Below are positions 1 to 8,770 of a stretch of DNA of 64,000 nucleotides, piece by piece (position 1 is the stretch's first letter; every line of letters starts with the position of its first letter). The stretch is from the NCBI GenBank assembly GCA_022705325.1, contig JAKJER010000027.1, positions 19,229 to 83,228 of the forward strand, given 5' to 3'. Source of the stretch: Planctomycetota bacterium (lineage in GTDB: Bacteria; Planctomycetota; Phycisphaerae; SM23-33). The notes under the pieces were generated by a model. It searched no databases. It saw only the letters and a program-made list of their open reading frames with translations, and was not told the DNA's origin. Both the position numbers and the translations under genes were made by a program.

Positions 1-153
1 ATGGGCGGAAGCATGGAGATCCAGAGCCAACCCGGCCAGGGGACTTCCGTTTGCCTCTTTGCCCCCGTCTCGCCCTCCGACCAGGAAGAACCTCACCTGC
101 GCCTGGTCGCACGCGGAACGCGACCCGCCGGAACGCCCAAGCCGGGGCAATAG
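1..153 (+). CDS. Sensor histidine kinase, C-terminal end only (5' part outside window)
   Basis: The first 50 codons are open to a TAG at 151-153. They read as the end of a HATPase_c domain: GGSMEIQSQPGQGTSV matches the G2-box region (GG-x-I-x-I-x-S-x-x-G-x-GT) that closes the ATP lid of histidine kinases, followed by the last strand (LFAPV). About 28 polar residues trail after it. The frame is open from base 1, so the real start lies upstream and the ATG at base 1 is just an internal Met. The sensor and phosphoacceptor domains cannot be seen, so the signal is unknown. Confidence 0.75.
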   Translation: MGGSMEIQSQPGQGTSVCLFAPVSPSDQEEPHLRLVARGTRPAGTPKPGQ

Positions 154-388
154 GCCCCCGGCCGGAGAGCCCCCAAAAGACGCCCAGGCCCAGGGGAATT
201 ATTCCCTCGACACTTTGTGTCCTTCAAGGCCCCTTAGTCCTTTTCAAATCCTACATTACTGAAGGAGCATGGTGCTTTGGACGAATAGGTAACAAGTGGG
301 TTGTTGAGGTGCTGCTTTGTTGCAGGACGTTGCAGACACTCCCGACGTGCTGGTAGACGACGCCGGCGATCCGGGAGGAGGCACGGTT

Positions 389-1057
389 ATGATTGAGTTT
401 TCCAGGGACGTTTCCTCCGCTTTCGAGCTGCTGGTAGGCCGCGTCCAGGCCGAACTCGACGGCATCCATAGGGACGGGGCGGCAGCCTTCATTGACCATC
501 AGTACGAACAGGCCCGCCAGGCGGCCACCCAGGCCGAGCAACTGGTCAGCCTGGGCGAGCGGCTGGCCCAACTCCGCAAGCAGTGGCAGGACCTCGCCTG
601 CTCGTGGATGGAAAGCTCCCTGGTGGAGGTGGACGACGACGAGAGCACGGACGTCTCCCTCCCCCTGCCCGCTCACCCGCCAGGCAATCAACCGGTGCTG
701 CTGAGCGATCCTGAACCTCCCTCGGCCCTGCCCGAACGCAAGGCCCGCTGGACCGCCACCACCCCGGAGCAGGAGTTCCAGCAGCCGATCCTGGAAGTCC
801 TGGTGGACATGGGCGGCTCGGGAAGCAAGGACGACGTGCTCGACCGCGTCGGGCAGGTCATGCACGGGCTGCTGACGGCCGTCGATTGCAGCCCCATCCG
901 CGGGGGCAACCCCCACGTGCCGCTGTGGCGCATCACCGCGGAGGCCGCCAAACGCCCGCTGGTCCGCGAGGGCCTGCTCAAAGGCGACAGCCCCAAGGAC
1001 GTCTGGGAGATCACCGACGAGGGGCGTCGGAAGGTCCCCACCAGCTCGGCGGCCTGA
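389..1057 (+). CDS. Protein with C-terminal Mrr-N-like winged helix, function unknown
   Basis: The 222-residue protein starts at the ATG at 389, which has a strong ribosome site (GGAGGAGG, 374-381). An earlier in-frame non-ATG start at 317 lacks one. Residues 1-90 are helical and charged, probably coiled coil (repeated AEQL/ERLAQL-like heptads). An acidic, proline-rich linker follows. The last ~85 residues resemble the Mrr N-terminal winged-helix domain: EQEFQQPILEVLVDMGGSG..., then a tryptophan-containing strand, then GLLKGD...WEITDEGRRK. In restriction enzymes this domain is fused to a nuclease; no nuclease motif is present here, so a DNA-binding role is inferred. A rho-independent terminator follows directly, so the gene is probably transcribed alone. 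Confidence 0.7.
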   Translation: MIEFSRDVSSAFELLVGRVQAELDGIHRDGAAAFIDHQYEQARQAATQAEQLVSLGERLAQLRKQWQDLACSWMESSLVEVDDDESTDVSLPLPAHPPGNQPVLLSDPEPPSALPERKARWTATTPEQEFQQPILEVLVDMGGSGSKDDVLDRVGQVMHGLLTAVDCSPIRGGNPHVPLWRITAEAAKRPLVREGLLKGDSPKDVWEITDEGRRKVPTSSAA

Positions 1058-1086
1058 GCGCGCTGAGATCTTCTTTCGTCTAAAGA

Positions 1087-1113
1087 AAAGCCCACCCCTT
1101 GGGGGTGGGCTTT
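1087..1113 (+). terminator. Rho-independent terminator hairpin
   Basis: A 12-bp perfect stem (AAAGCCCACCCC with GGGGTGGGCTTT) and a 3-nt loop, 30 nt after the winged-helix gene. The symmetric A/T ends mean it could also stop transcription from the minus-strand glycosyltransferase, which ends at 1189. Confidence 0.8.
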
Positions 1114-1188
1114 GTCGTTTCTGCTGAATCCGCAACCTGCCCTGCCTTCGGCAGGCAGGTGGCCGGCCGGGCAGGTCCGCGATATCGT

Positions 1189-2703
1189 CTATGCACGCTC
1201 CCGCAAGGCGACCGCCTGCTCCGCCGCGGTGCGCCGGGCCCGCTGGGCCTGGAACGACAGCACCGAGACGTAGAAGAAGCCGAACGAGAAGATCACCAGG
1301 AACGGAGCGGCCATCATCGACTGAAAGTGCATCAGGCTCAGGATCGCACAGGTGGTCATGTACAGGCCCAGGGCGAACTCGACGTAGGGCAGCAGGTCGC
1401 GGCGGCGCTTGCGGAGCCCGTCAGCCTGCTGCGTCTTGCTGTCGCCGTACTTGGGCGTCCGCACAAACTCGCTGCTTTTGCCCAGCAGGGCCTCCAGGAT
1501 CGCCTTGGTGTTCGAGACGCACAAGCCCACCCCGATCGCCATCAGGACCGGCAGGTACTTCACCGCCGTTCGCCAGTCGTTGAACAGCACGTACTGGCTG
1601 GCCACGTAGAACACGCTGGCCGACAGGGTCGCCGCCGAGAAGATCCACAGGTCGAACATCCCCCGCCAGAGGGTCCCGCTCTCCAGCGGCACCGACTGGA
1701 TGACCATGGCCGGGTAGATCATCAGCACCAGGCCCAGCATGAACAGGTGAAGCATGAAGCAGGTCAGGTGGAAGAACGCCTCGACCTTGACCTTCAGCGG
1801 GGCCTTGGACAGCAGGACCTTGGGCAGCAGCTTCAGGGCCACCTGGGCCCCGCCCTTGGTCCAGCGGAACTGCTGCACCTTGAACGCCTGCATCTCCGGG
1901 GGCAGTTCCGCCGGGGCCGTCAGATCCGGCAGGAATACGAACTTCCACCCGCGAAGCTGGGCCCGGTACGAAAGGTCCAGGTCCTCGGTCAGGGTGTCGT
2001 GCTGCCAGCCGCCGGCATCGGCGATGGCGCTCTTGCGCCACGTGCCGGCCGTCCCGTTGAAGCTCATGAACCGCTGGCTTCGGTTGCGGGCCACGTGCTC
2101 GATGGCGAAGTGCCCGTCCAGGAAGATCGCCTGCGACCGCGTGAGCATGCTGTCGTAGCGATTGAGATGCTCCCACCGCGTCTGGACCACGCACACGTCC
2201 GGGTCGGTGAAGTAGTGGATCGATCGCTGGAGGATTTCCGGCTCGGGGATGAAATCGGCGTCGAAGATGGTCACGAACTCGCCGGTGGCCGTCTTGAGCC
2301 CGTTCTCGAGGGCGCCGGCCTTGAAGCCGGTGCGGTCGGTCCGGTGGATGTACTCGATGTCGAACCCCCTGGCCCGCGCTTCATCCACCGCCCGCGCGGC
2401 GATGGCCACCGTCTCGTCCGTGCTGTCGTCCAGCACCTGAATCTGGAGCTTCTGGCGCGGGTACTCGATCTCGCAGGTCTTGCGGATGATCCGCTCGGCC
2501 ACCGCGGCCTCGTTGTACATGGGCAACTGGATCGTCACCCGGGGCAGGTCCTCGAACCGCCCCGCCGCCTGCGGCGCCTTGCGACGATGGCGGTAGTACA
2601 GGTACACCAGCGACCAGCGATGCAGCCCGTACAGGGCCACCATCACCAGCGTGAAGGTGTACACCGTCATGAACAACGTATGTGCGATGTCGGACCAATC
2701 CAT
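1189..2703 (-). CDS. Processive family 2 glycosyltransferase (cellulose synthase/CslA-like)
   Basis: 504 residues from the ATG at 2703, which has GAGGA seven bases upstream; a GTG at 2724 is less likely. An N-terminal membrane helix (about 8-30) precedes a cytosolic GT2 domain with the expected signatures in order: DDSTD (nucleotide-sugar binding), DADF (the DxD-type metal site), the GTAGTWR segment, TEDLD (catalytic base) and QQFRW (the QxxRW acceptor site of processive enzymes). Four or more membrane helices follow in the C-terminal third. This layout matches glucomannan/mannan synthase-like and cellulose-synthase-like enzymes that polymerise a beta-linked glycan from a nucleotide sugar. 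The polymer cannot be told from sequence. No PilZ or BcsB-like partner is adjacent. Confidence 0.88.
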   Translation of the reverse strand: MDWSDIAHTLFMTVYTFTLVMVALYGLHRWSLVYLYYRHRRKAPQAAGRFEDLPRVTIQLPMYNEAAVAERIIRKTCEIEYPRQKLQIQVLDDSTDETVAIAARAVDEARARGFDIEYIHRTDRTGFKAGALENGLKTATGEFVTIFDADFIPEPEILQRSIHYFTDPDVCVVQTRWEHLNRYDSMLTRSQAIFLDGHFAIEHVARNRSQRFMSFNGTAGTWRKSAIADAGGWQHDTLTEDLDLSYRAQLRGWKFVFLPDLTAPAELPPEMQAFKVQQFRWTKGGAQVALKLLPKVLLSKAPLKVKVEAFFHLTCFMLHLFMLGLVLMIYPAMVIQSVPLESGTLWRGMFDLWIFSAATLSASVFYVASQYVLFNDWRTAVKYLPVLMAIGVGLCVSNTKAILEALLGKSSEFVRTPKYGDSKTQQADGLRKRRRDLLPYVEFALGLYMTTCAILSLMHFQSMMAAPFLVIFSFGFFYVSVLSFQAQRARRTAAEQAVALRERA

Positions 2704-2967
2704 GAACAAATCCTCTTCCGGCACACAGGGGGGGAATTCGGCCTGCCCAACCGGATACGGTATTCTAAACGCACCGGCAGCGCAACGTCAATAGCACAAC
2801 CGCCCCAAAGGCCCAAGGAGCCCACCGGGGACGGCGTACCGCTCGGGGCCTTGGACCCCCTTTGTATCTCCTGTGCTCAGGCTCGTTTGGGGCAAGCGAC
2901 TCTTCCCCCCGGTCCGGACAGGTGGTATAGTGGCGGCGAGTGGGCGAACATCTTTCAGGAGAATTTC

Positions 2968-3546
2968 ATGTTTACCAAGTCGACGTACCTGGTTCGCGAG
3001 CGGGTGGCCATGCTCAAGCTGACCGACACCTTCGACATCCTCGACGCCGAGACGGGCCAGCAGGTCGCCGTCGCCCAGGAGAAGCCCGGCCTGTTTATGA
3101 AGCTGCTCCGCCTGGTGATCAACAAGCGCGTCCTGCCCACCGAAGTGCATATCGCCCCCACCCCGGACGCCCCGCCGGTCATCACCATCCGCCGCGGCTT
3201 TACCCTCTTCCGCTCCAAGGTCCGCGTCCAGGACGCCGACGGGCAGGAGATCGGCTTCTTCAGGCAGAAGCTGCTCACCATCGGCGGGGCCTTTAACGTC
3301 TTCGACACCTTCGGCCAGCAGGTCGCCCAGATCAAGGGCGACTGGAAGGGCTGGAACTTCAAGTTTCTCGACGCCGCCGGCAACGAGATCGGCACGGTGA
3401 CCAAGCAATGGGCGGGCCTGGCCAAGGAGATGTTCACGTCGGCCGACAACTACGTCATCAACGTCGCCCCCGGCCAGGACCCCAAGGCCATGAACCTCCT
3501 GATCGCCGCCGGCATCGCCATCGACACGATCTACAAGGAAGCCTGA
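2968..3546 (+). CDS. LURP-one/phospholipid scramblase-like protein
   Basis: 192 residues, with a ribosome site (CAGGAG) before the ATG. The protein is built of repeated short beta-strand units such as FDILDAETGQQVAVAQEK, VRVQDADGQEIGFFRQ, FNVFDTFGQQVAQIKGDWKGWNFKFLDAAGNEIGTV. This is the tubby-like/LURP-one-related pattern also found in bacterial scramblase-like proteins. It ends in a hydrophobic tail (LLIAAGIAIDTIY). Bacterial members have no firmly assigned role; a membrane or lipid association is inferred from the fold family. It is divergent from the glycosyltransferase and appears to be transcribed alone. Confidence 0.7.
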   Translation: MFTKSTYLVRERVAMLKLTDTFDILDAETGQQVAVAQEKPGLFMKLLRLVINKRVLPTEVHIAPTPDAPPVITIRRGFTLFRSKVRVQDADGQEIGFFRQKLLTIGGAFNVFDTFGQQVAQIKGDWKGWNFKFLDAAGNEIGTVTKQWAGLAKEMFTSADNYVINVAPGQDPKAMNLLIAAGIAIDTIYKEA

Positions 3547-4100
3547 GGATGGCGGTGCGGGCATGGAGTTCCGCCACCGCCCAGCCGATGCCCCCGCGAC
3601 CGGCCAGGATGCCCCAGGCCGCGTCTTGTCACGCAGGGGGTAGCCGAAACCCGCCTTCAAGCTCAAGTCCCGGCCACGGGGCGGCTGCGCCCCTCAGCCG
3701 CCTTGGGCTGCCTGGGATGTGCCGGCGTCTCCCCTCGAGCCACCCGTGCGGGGCCACACTCAAGGCCACGGCCCGTCGAGAGCGGAGCCTTGGGGGTGTC
3801 TTCCCGACCGCCCGAACGCTGAAACTCAGGTGAACACCCGAAGGGCGCTTTAGGGCGCATTTCCCCGCCTGCCGACCCTGGACCGGCCCATGCCGTTCTC
3901 CTTAACCGCCGAAACCGCCGAAACTTGCCCCTGCGGCCCCCTGCGAACTACCCGCGAACTGTCGCGCCCTCCGTGCGCCCTGCCGCGCCTCCAACGCGTC
4001 CTCTACGCGTACTCGGGCGAACGAACGCGCCCTGTGTGCCCGGCCGCGCGTTCCAGGCAGGGTGGAGGGGACCGTCCCAAGCAGAATTGGCGAGCGGTGC

Positions 4101-4126
4101 CACCCCCAAGCACAGTTTGGGGGTGT
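4101..4126. repeat. REP-like palindrome, copy 1
   Basis: Arms CACCCCCAA and TTGGGGGTG around an 8-nt centre. It uses the same CACCCCCAA arm as the palindrome at 4225-4249, so both belong to one dispersed family. Confidence 0.6.
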
Positions 4127-4224
4127 TGGCGAGACTTTCGAACGAAGCGGTGGCTCTTGGCAAGCCGCCTGACGCAGGATAAGCTCCCGTCATGGTCAGA
4201 ACTGTCCAGCCCATCCGCCGTGGG

Positions 4225-4249
4225 CACCCCCAAGCTGCGCTTGGGGGTG
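4225..4249. repeat. REP-like palindrome, copy 2
   Basis: Perfect 10-bp arms CACCCCCAAG and CTTGGGGGTG with a 5-nt loop, 37 bases before the hydrolase gene at 4286. A second small inverted repeat (CCAAGGG/CCCTTGG) follows at about 4257-4270. Confidence 0.6.
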
Positions 4250-4285
4250 GCACCGCCAAGGGACCCTTGGTAAGGCCACCCGCCG

Positions 4286-5686
4286 ATGAACGGTAGCGGG
4301 TTCAAGTCCGCGACAGTGGCACTCGCAGGGCTCCTGTCCCTGCTGGCGACGAGGCCGTCGCAGGGCGGGGAAGGTGTCCCTGTCGGGCCATCGGTGCAAA
4401 CTCCATTGCCCCCTGCCGCGTGTTTTTCGCGCAAGGCGATCCCGCCGCTCGATGTGGCCTGCGACGGACACGTCTCCACGGTAAGAAACGGGGTGAAATT
4501 CGATGTGTACTTCGACAAGGGCCGCAAGACCAGCGTCGCTGTTTACGCCATCAACACCGGGCGCAAGCAGCTTGTTCTGAGCCCCAAGCACCACAAGGCG
4601 ATCCTGGAAGACCTGATCCGCCGGAGATTCACGGTCGTCGTGGCGGATTTCAGGGACAAGAAGCTGGAGGGACTGGACCTGGAGAAGTACGTGGTGCAAC
4701 TCACCGCCGATGCACGAGAAGCGGCGGGCGGGGTCCTGCATCCCACACGGTCGCCGCGTCCGTCGCCGGCCTCGCGCGCGGGGTCGGCAACGAGCAAGAC
4801 CGACACCTTCGCCAACGACTATTTCACGCTGATGCCGGGCTTCACGGTCCAGCGCGACGTGACCTGGTTCCGATACGGCGATATTCCCGCGGCGTTCCGG
4901 CAGGAAATCGCCCGGCAACTCGACAAACCGTTCAACGAAGCGGACGCCGGCAAGGTCAACACATACGACATCATCTATCCGGTTTACGGGCCCACGGTCG
5001 CCGTCCTGACGAATTACGGCTCGGATGAGAAAGGGCGGGAGGACTATTACCCCCTGGAAACCAGGTATCTGGTCCAGGCCTTTGCGTTCAAGAATCTGGC
5101 GATCGTCCACCAGCAGTATTTCAATGATCCGGTCGGGGGTTATCCCAAGGGGTACGGCTATTACGGCGACCAGTTTGCGGCTTGCTTCATCCGGCACCTG
5201 AAGGGCAATGCGGCGCGTTATCATATCGATCCGCAGAGAATCTGCTGCTTCGGGCACAGCAAGGGCAGCGAGGTGCCCGGCATGCTCGTCAACAAGCTCA
5301 GGGCCACGCCGCGATACCTGTATGGCAAAGCCGACTTCAAGAAGATCAGCCTCGGTGAACGGGACAAAACCATCCGCTCTCCCTATGGCAGCCTGCCCAC
5401 GGAGATTGCCTGCGCCATTCTCGGAGCCGGCGTCGCCAACAACGAAATGCGCAGTGACAAGATGATGCCCTGGGACAACGAGCCGGCCAGGAACATTTCC
5501 CCGTTCTTCATCTACGCCGACCACGGCGAACTCATGCGAACGCGGACGCGGGACCTCGTCGCCAAGGCCAAGGCACTTGGCGTGATCGTGGAGACGGCAG
5601 AGCTGACCTCGCACACGTGGCCGTTCGCCGCCGCCTACGATCAGGCCTCGGCCTTCGCGGACCGGATACTTCAACTCGCCTATTAG
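4286..5686 (+). CDS. Secreted alpha/beta hydrolase (esterase-like)
   Basis: 466 residues. A hydrophobic N-terminal segment (residues 8-22) looks like a signal peptide. The nucleophile elbow is GHSKGSE with Ser325, preceded by a strand (RICCFGHS) and followed by a helix, as in alpha/beta hydrolases. A late Asp (YADHGE) and His (TSHTWPF) can complete the triad. The 300-residue segment before the elbow is long for a plain esterase and has no recognised domain; its VYFDKGRKTSVAVYAINTG portion looks beta-rich. Its place beside GH10, GH43 and esterase genes suggests a role in polysaccharide deacylation, but no substrate is shown. The ribosome site is weak (TAAGG, 10 bases upstream). Confidence 0.65.
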   Translation: MNGSGFKSATVALAGLLSLLATRPSQGGEGVPVGPSVQTPLPPAACFSRKAIPPLDVACDGHVSTVRNGVKFDVYFDKGRKTSVAVYAINTGRKQLVLSPKHHKAILEDLIRRRFTVVVADFRDKKLEGLDLEKYVVQLTADAREAAGGVLHPTRSPRPSPASRAGSATSKTDTFANDYFTLMPGFTVQRDVTWFRYGDIPAAFRQEIARQLDKPFNEADAGKVNTYDIIYPVYGPTVAVLTNYGSDEKGREDYYPLETRYLVQAFAFKNLAIVHQQYFNDPVGGYPKGYGYYGDQFAACFIRHLKGNAARYHIDPQRICCFGHSKGSEVPGMLVNKLRATPRYLYGKADFKKISLGERDKTIRSPYGSLPTEIACAILGAGVANNEMRSDKMMPWDNEPARNISPFFIYADHGELMRTRTRDLVAKAKALGVIVETAELTSHTWPFAAAYDQASAFADRILQLAY

Positions 5687-5947
5687 CCGCGAAAGGGACT
5701 GCAAGAACGCGCTTTGGCGGCACAGGGTCTTGCCCGTAATCGGGGGTGATCGGGGAACGAGTTCCGGGAACGCTGATCGAGCGCCATTCATCGAGACGCA
5801 ATCAGGAGGTTCCCGAATGCGGGCGGCAGTGCCGGCGCGACGGCAGGGTATGGACCGTGGCGACGGTGGCGGATATCATTCGCCTCATTGTCCGCGGGAA
5901 GACCGGCTTTGACGGTCCCGCAGCCGCCCGGTATCAGGAGAATGTTC

Positions 5948-7153
5948 ATGGCAGGAAGGTATCTGTGCAACGCGTCCCTCGCCCTGACCGTCGCGGCCCT
6001 GTCCGCATCCTGGGCGCTGGCGCAGCCGCAAGGCGGCCCGGGCAAAACGGCCGCGCCGGCCGGCCGCACCGGGGCGGACGCTCCCTCATCCGACATCGTG
6101 CCGCTCAAGGAGGCCTTCAAGGGCAAGTTCCTCATCGGCACGGCCATGGATGCCCGCCAGCGATCCGGCTCGTTCAGCCTTTCGCTTGTCGCGACGCACT
6201 TCAACGCCATCACGCCCGAGAACGGCATGAAGCCGTTCGCCCTCCAACCGGCCGAAGGCCGGTTCAACTTCTTCGAGGCCGATCGTCTCGTCGAGATGGC
6301 GGAGCGGAACGGGGCCACGATGGTCGGCCACTGCCTCGTCTGGCACTCGCAGACGCCGCCGTGGTTCTTCCAGACCCCCGACGGTCAGCCCGTCGGCCGG
6401 GAGTTGGCCCTGTCCCGCATGCGCAAGCATATTGCCGGCGTGGTCGGACACTTCAAGGGCCGGGTCAAGCAGTGGGACGTGGTCAACGAGGCCATCAACG
6501 ACGGGCCCGGTCAACTGCGGCGGTCTCCGTGGCTCAGGGCGATCGGCGACGACTACATCGCCGAGGCCTTCCGCGCCGCCCACCAGGCCGACCCGAACGC
6601 CCTGCTCATCTACAACGACTACGGCATCGAGCTGGGTTTCAAGCGACGCAAGACGATCCAGTTGCTCCGGTCTCTCCTGGAGCAGAAGGTCCCGGTCCAC
6701 GCGGTGGGGATCCAGGCTCACTGGCGCCTGGACCAGCCGGATTTCGCCGAAGTGGAAGAGTCGATCAAGCAGTTTGCCGCCCTGGGCCTGAAGGTCATGA
6801 TCACGGAGCTCGACATCGGCGTGTTGCCCACGACCTACTACGGCGCGGACGTCTCCAGGGCGCAGAACGCCGGGCCCGGAGGGCGCTCCCCCATGAACCC
6901 GTATGTCGACGGCCTGCCCGAGTCGGTCGCCCAGCAGCACGCCGAGCGGTATCGCAAGGCCTTCGAGATGTTCCTGCGCCATCAGGACGCGATCGGGCGG
7001 GTCACCATGTGGGGCATACATGACGGGCGATCGTGGCTGAACAACTTCCCCGTCCGCGGGCGGACGGACTACCCCATGCTGTTCGACCGCCAGGGCAAGC
7101 CCAAGCCCGCGTTCTTCGCCCTGATCAGGCTTGCCCAGGGGAAGAAGGAGTAG
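5948..7153 (+). CDS. Secreted GH10 endo-beta-1,4-xylanase
   Basis: 401 residues. Two in-frame ATGs lie close together (5942 and 5948); AGGAG at 5936-5940 is spaced correctly only for the second. A signal peptide ends near ALAQ (residue 26). The GH10 barrel shows its hallmarks: ITPENGMKP, HCLVWHSQTP, WDVVNEA with acid/base Glu181, and ITELD with nucleophile Glu287. The gap of 106 residues between the two glutamates is typical of GH10. The enzyme cuts internal xylan bonds with retention. No carbohydrate-binding module is attached. The GH43 gene starts three bases after the stop codon, so the two are co-transcribed. Confidence 0.95.
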   Translation: MAGRYLCNASLALTVAALSASWALAQPQGGPGKTAAPAGRTGADAPSSDIVPLKEAFKGKFLIGTAMDARQRSGSFSLSLVATHFNAITPENGMKPFALQPAEGRFNFFEADRLVEMAERNGATMVGHCLVWHSQTPPWFFQTPDGQPVGRELALSRMRKHIAGVVGHFKGRVKQWDVVNEAINDGPGQLRRSPWLRAIGDDYIAEAFRAAHQADPNALLIYNDYGIELGFKRRKTIQLLRSLLEQKVPVHAVGIQAHWRLDQPDFAEVEESIKQFAALGLKVMITELDIGVLPTTYYGADVSRAQNAGPGGRSPMNPYVDGLPESVAQQHAERYRKAFEMFLRHQDAIGRVTMWGIHDGRSWLNNFPVRGRTDYPMLFDRQGKPKPAFFALIRLAQGKKE

Positions 7154-7156
7154 AAG

Positions 7157-8758
7157 ATGGCGAGTCCGCTCATCGCCGGACGCCGAGTGGGCCTCTCCTG
7201 CCTGTGGCTCGTCGGATTGTCCCTCCTCGCCCCTTGTGCCGCGGCCGAGCCTGCGCGACAGGCTCAAAACCCCATCCTCTGGGCCGACGTGCCGGACCCG
7301 GCGATCATTCGCATCGGCCGGACCTACTACATGAGCAGCACCACGATGCACCTGAGCCCCGGCCTGCCCATCATGAAGTCGACGGACCTGGTCAACTGGG
7401 AACTCGTCGGCTATGCCTACGACACGCTCGCCGACAACGACGCGCTGAACCTGAGAAACGGCAAGGACGCCTACGGCCGCGGCTCCTGGGCCAGCAGTCT
7501 GCGCTGCCACGACGGCGTCTTCTATGTGTCCACCTTCTCCAGCACGACCGGCAGGACCCACGTCTACACGACCAGGGACATCGAGAAGGGCCCATGGAAG
7601 GAGTCGTCGTTCGCTCCGTCCCTGCACGACCACTCGCTGTTCTTCGACACGGACGGGCGCGTCTACATGGTCCACGGCGCCGGCGATATTCGGCTGACGG
7701 AACTCGTCGCGGACGCCTCGGCGGTCAAGCCCGGCGGGGTGAACCAGGTGATCATCCGCAACGCCAGCCGGGTGGCGGGCGAGAGGGTCGGCCTTCCGGC
7801 TGAGGGGTCGCAGTTGCGGAAGATCAACGGAAAGTACTACCTGCTCAACATTACCTGGCCCCGCAACGACATGCGCACGCAGATCGCCCATCGGGCCGAC
7901 CGCATCACCGGCCCGTACGAGGGCAGGGTCATTCTCCACGACCAGGGCGTCGCCCAGGGCGGGCTGATCGACACGCCGGAAGGCCAGTGGTTCGCCCTGT
8001 TGTTTCAAGACCACGCAGCGGTGGGCCGCATCCCCTACCTCGTGCCGGTGACATGGGAGGATGGCTGGCCCGTCCTGGGCGTGAAAGGCAAAGTGCCCGT
8101 GACGCTGGACCTGCCGGCCGGCAAGGGAGGCATGGGCAATCTCGTCGCCTCGGACGAGTTCGACGGCCGCCCCGGCCAGCCGCCTCTGCCCCTGGCCTGG
8201 CAGTGGAACCACAACCCGGACAACAGATTCTGGTCGCTTCAACAGCGGCCCGGCTGGCTGCGACTGACCACCGGGAGGGTCGACTCCGACCTCTGCCGCG
8301 CCAGAAACACGCTCACCCAGCGGACATTCGGCCCGCAATGCTCCGCCGGCGTGGCGATCGACACGAGCAACATGAAGGACGGCGACCTGGCCGGCCTGGG
8401 CGCGTTCCAACGCAAGTACGGGTTCGTGGCCGTCAAGAGGGCCGGCGCAACCAGGTCGATTGTCATGGTGAAGGTCGAAGGCGACTCGCCGGTCGAGGTG
8501 GAAAGCGTTCCGCTGAACGGGAAGCTCGTCCGGCTGAAGGTGGAGTGCGACTTCCGCAACCGCGCGGACACGGCCACCTTCTTCTACAGCCTGGACGGCG
8601 AGAAGTGGGTCAGGATCGGCTCGCCCTTGAAGATGGTCTACACCCTGCCCCACTTCATGGGCTACCGCTTCGCGCTGTTCAACTTCGCCACGAAGACCGC
8701 CGGCGGGTTCGCCGACTTCGACTACTTCCGCGTGAGCGACACGCTCAGCGGGAGCTGA
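7157..8758 (+). CDS. Secreted GH43 beta-xylosidase/alpha-L-arabinofuranosidase-like enzyme
   Basis: 533 residues with a signal peptide (cleavage near CAAAEP, about residue 30) and AAGGAG before the ATG. The five-bladed propeller of GH43 is evident, with the three acidic residues: Asp47 in DVPDPAI (general base), Asp158 in HDHSLFFD (pKa modulator) and Glu216 in LPAEGSQ (acid). A C-terminal beta-sandwich from about residue 330 (ASDEFDG...W.WNHNPD...) resembles the domain joined to many GH43 xylosidases. It would trim xylo-oligosaccharides or arabinose side chains released by the adjacent GH10 enzyme; the exact sugar cannot be read from sequence. Confidence 0.9.
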   Translation: MASPLIAGRRVGLSCLWLVGLSLLAPCAAAEPARQAQNPILWADVPDPAIIRIGRTYYMSSTTMHLSPGLPIMKSTDLVNWELVGYAYDTLADNDALNLRNGKDAYGRGSWASSLRCHDGVFYVSTFSSTTGRTHVYTTRDIEKGPWKESSFAPSLHDHSLFFDTDGRVYMVHGAGDIRLTELVADASAVKPGGVNQVIIRNASRVAGERVGLPAEGSQLRKINGKYYLLNITWPRNDMRTQIAHRADRITGPYEGRVILHDQGVAQGGLIDTPEGQWFALLFQDHAAVGRIPYLVPVTWEDGWPVLGVKGKVPVTLDLPAGKGGMGNLVASDEFDGRPGQPPLPLAWQWNHNPDNRFWSLQQRPGWLRLTTGRVDSDLCRARNTLTQRTFGPQCSAGVAIDTSNMKDGDLAGLGAFQRKYGFVAVKRAGATRSIVMVKVEGDSPVEVESVPLNGKLVRLKVECDFRNRADTATFFYSLDGEKWVRIGSPLKMVYTLPHFMGYRFALFNFATKTAGGFADFDYFRVSDTLSGS

Positions 8759-8770
8759 ATCGCCAGGGCG

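Larger units (their letters stand above)
3547..4285. other. 739-base noncoding stretch with two REP-like palindromes
   Basis: No convincing gene is seen: the open frames here have no family features, ribosome sites or sensible composition. Two palindromes stand out near the end (listed separately). The rest is GC-rich sequence of no recognised function. Confidence 0.6.

Noticed and set aside
3547..4285. Several 60-140 codon frames in the gap
   Set aside because: No ribosome sites, domains or plausible composition.
6086..8653. An 855-codon minus-strand open frame across GH10 and GH43
   Set aside because: The two plus-strand glycosidases have catalytic residues and signal peptides; the minus frame has none.
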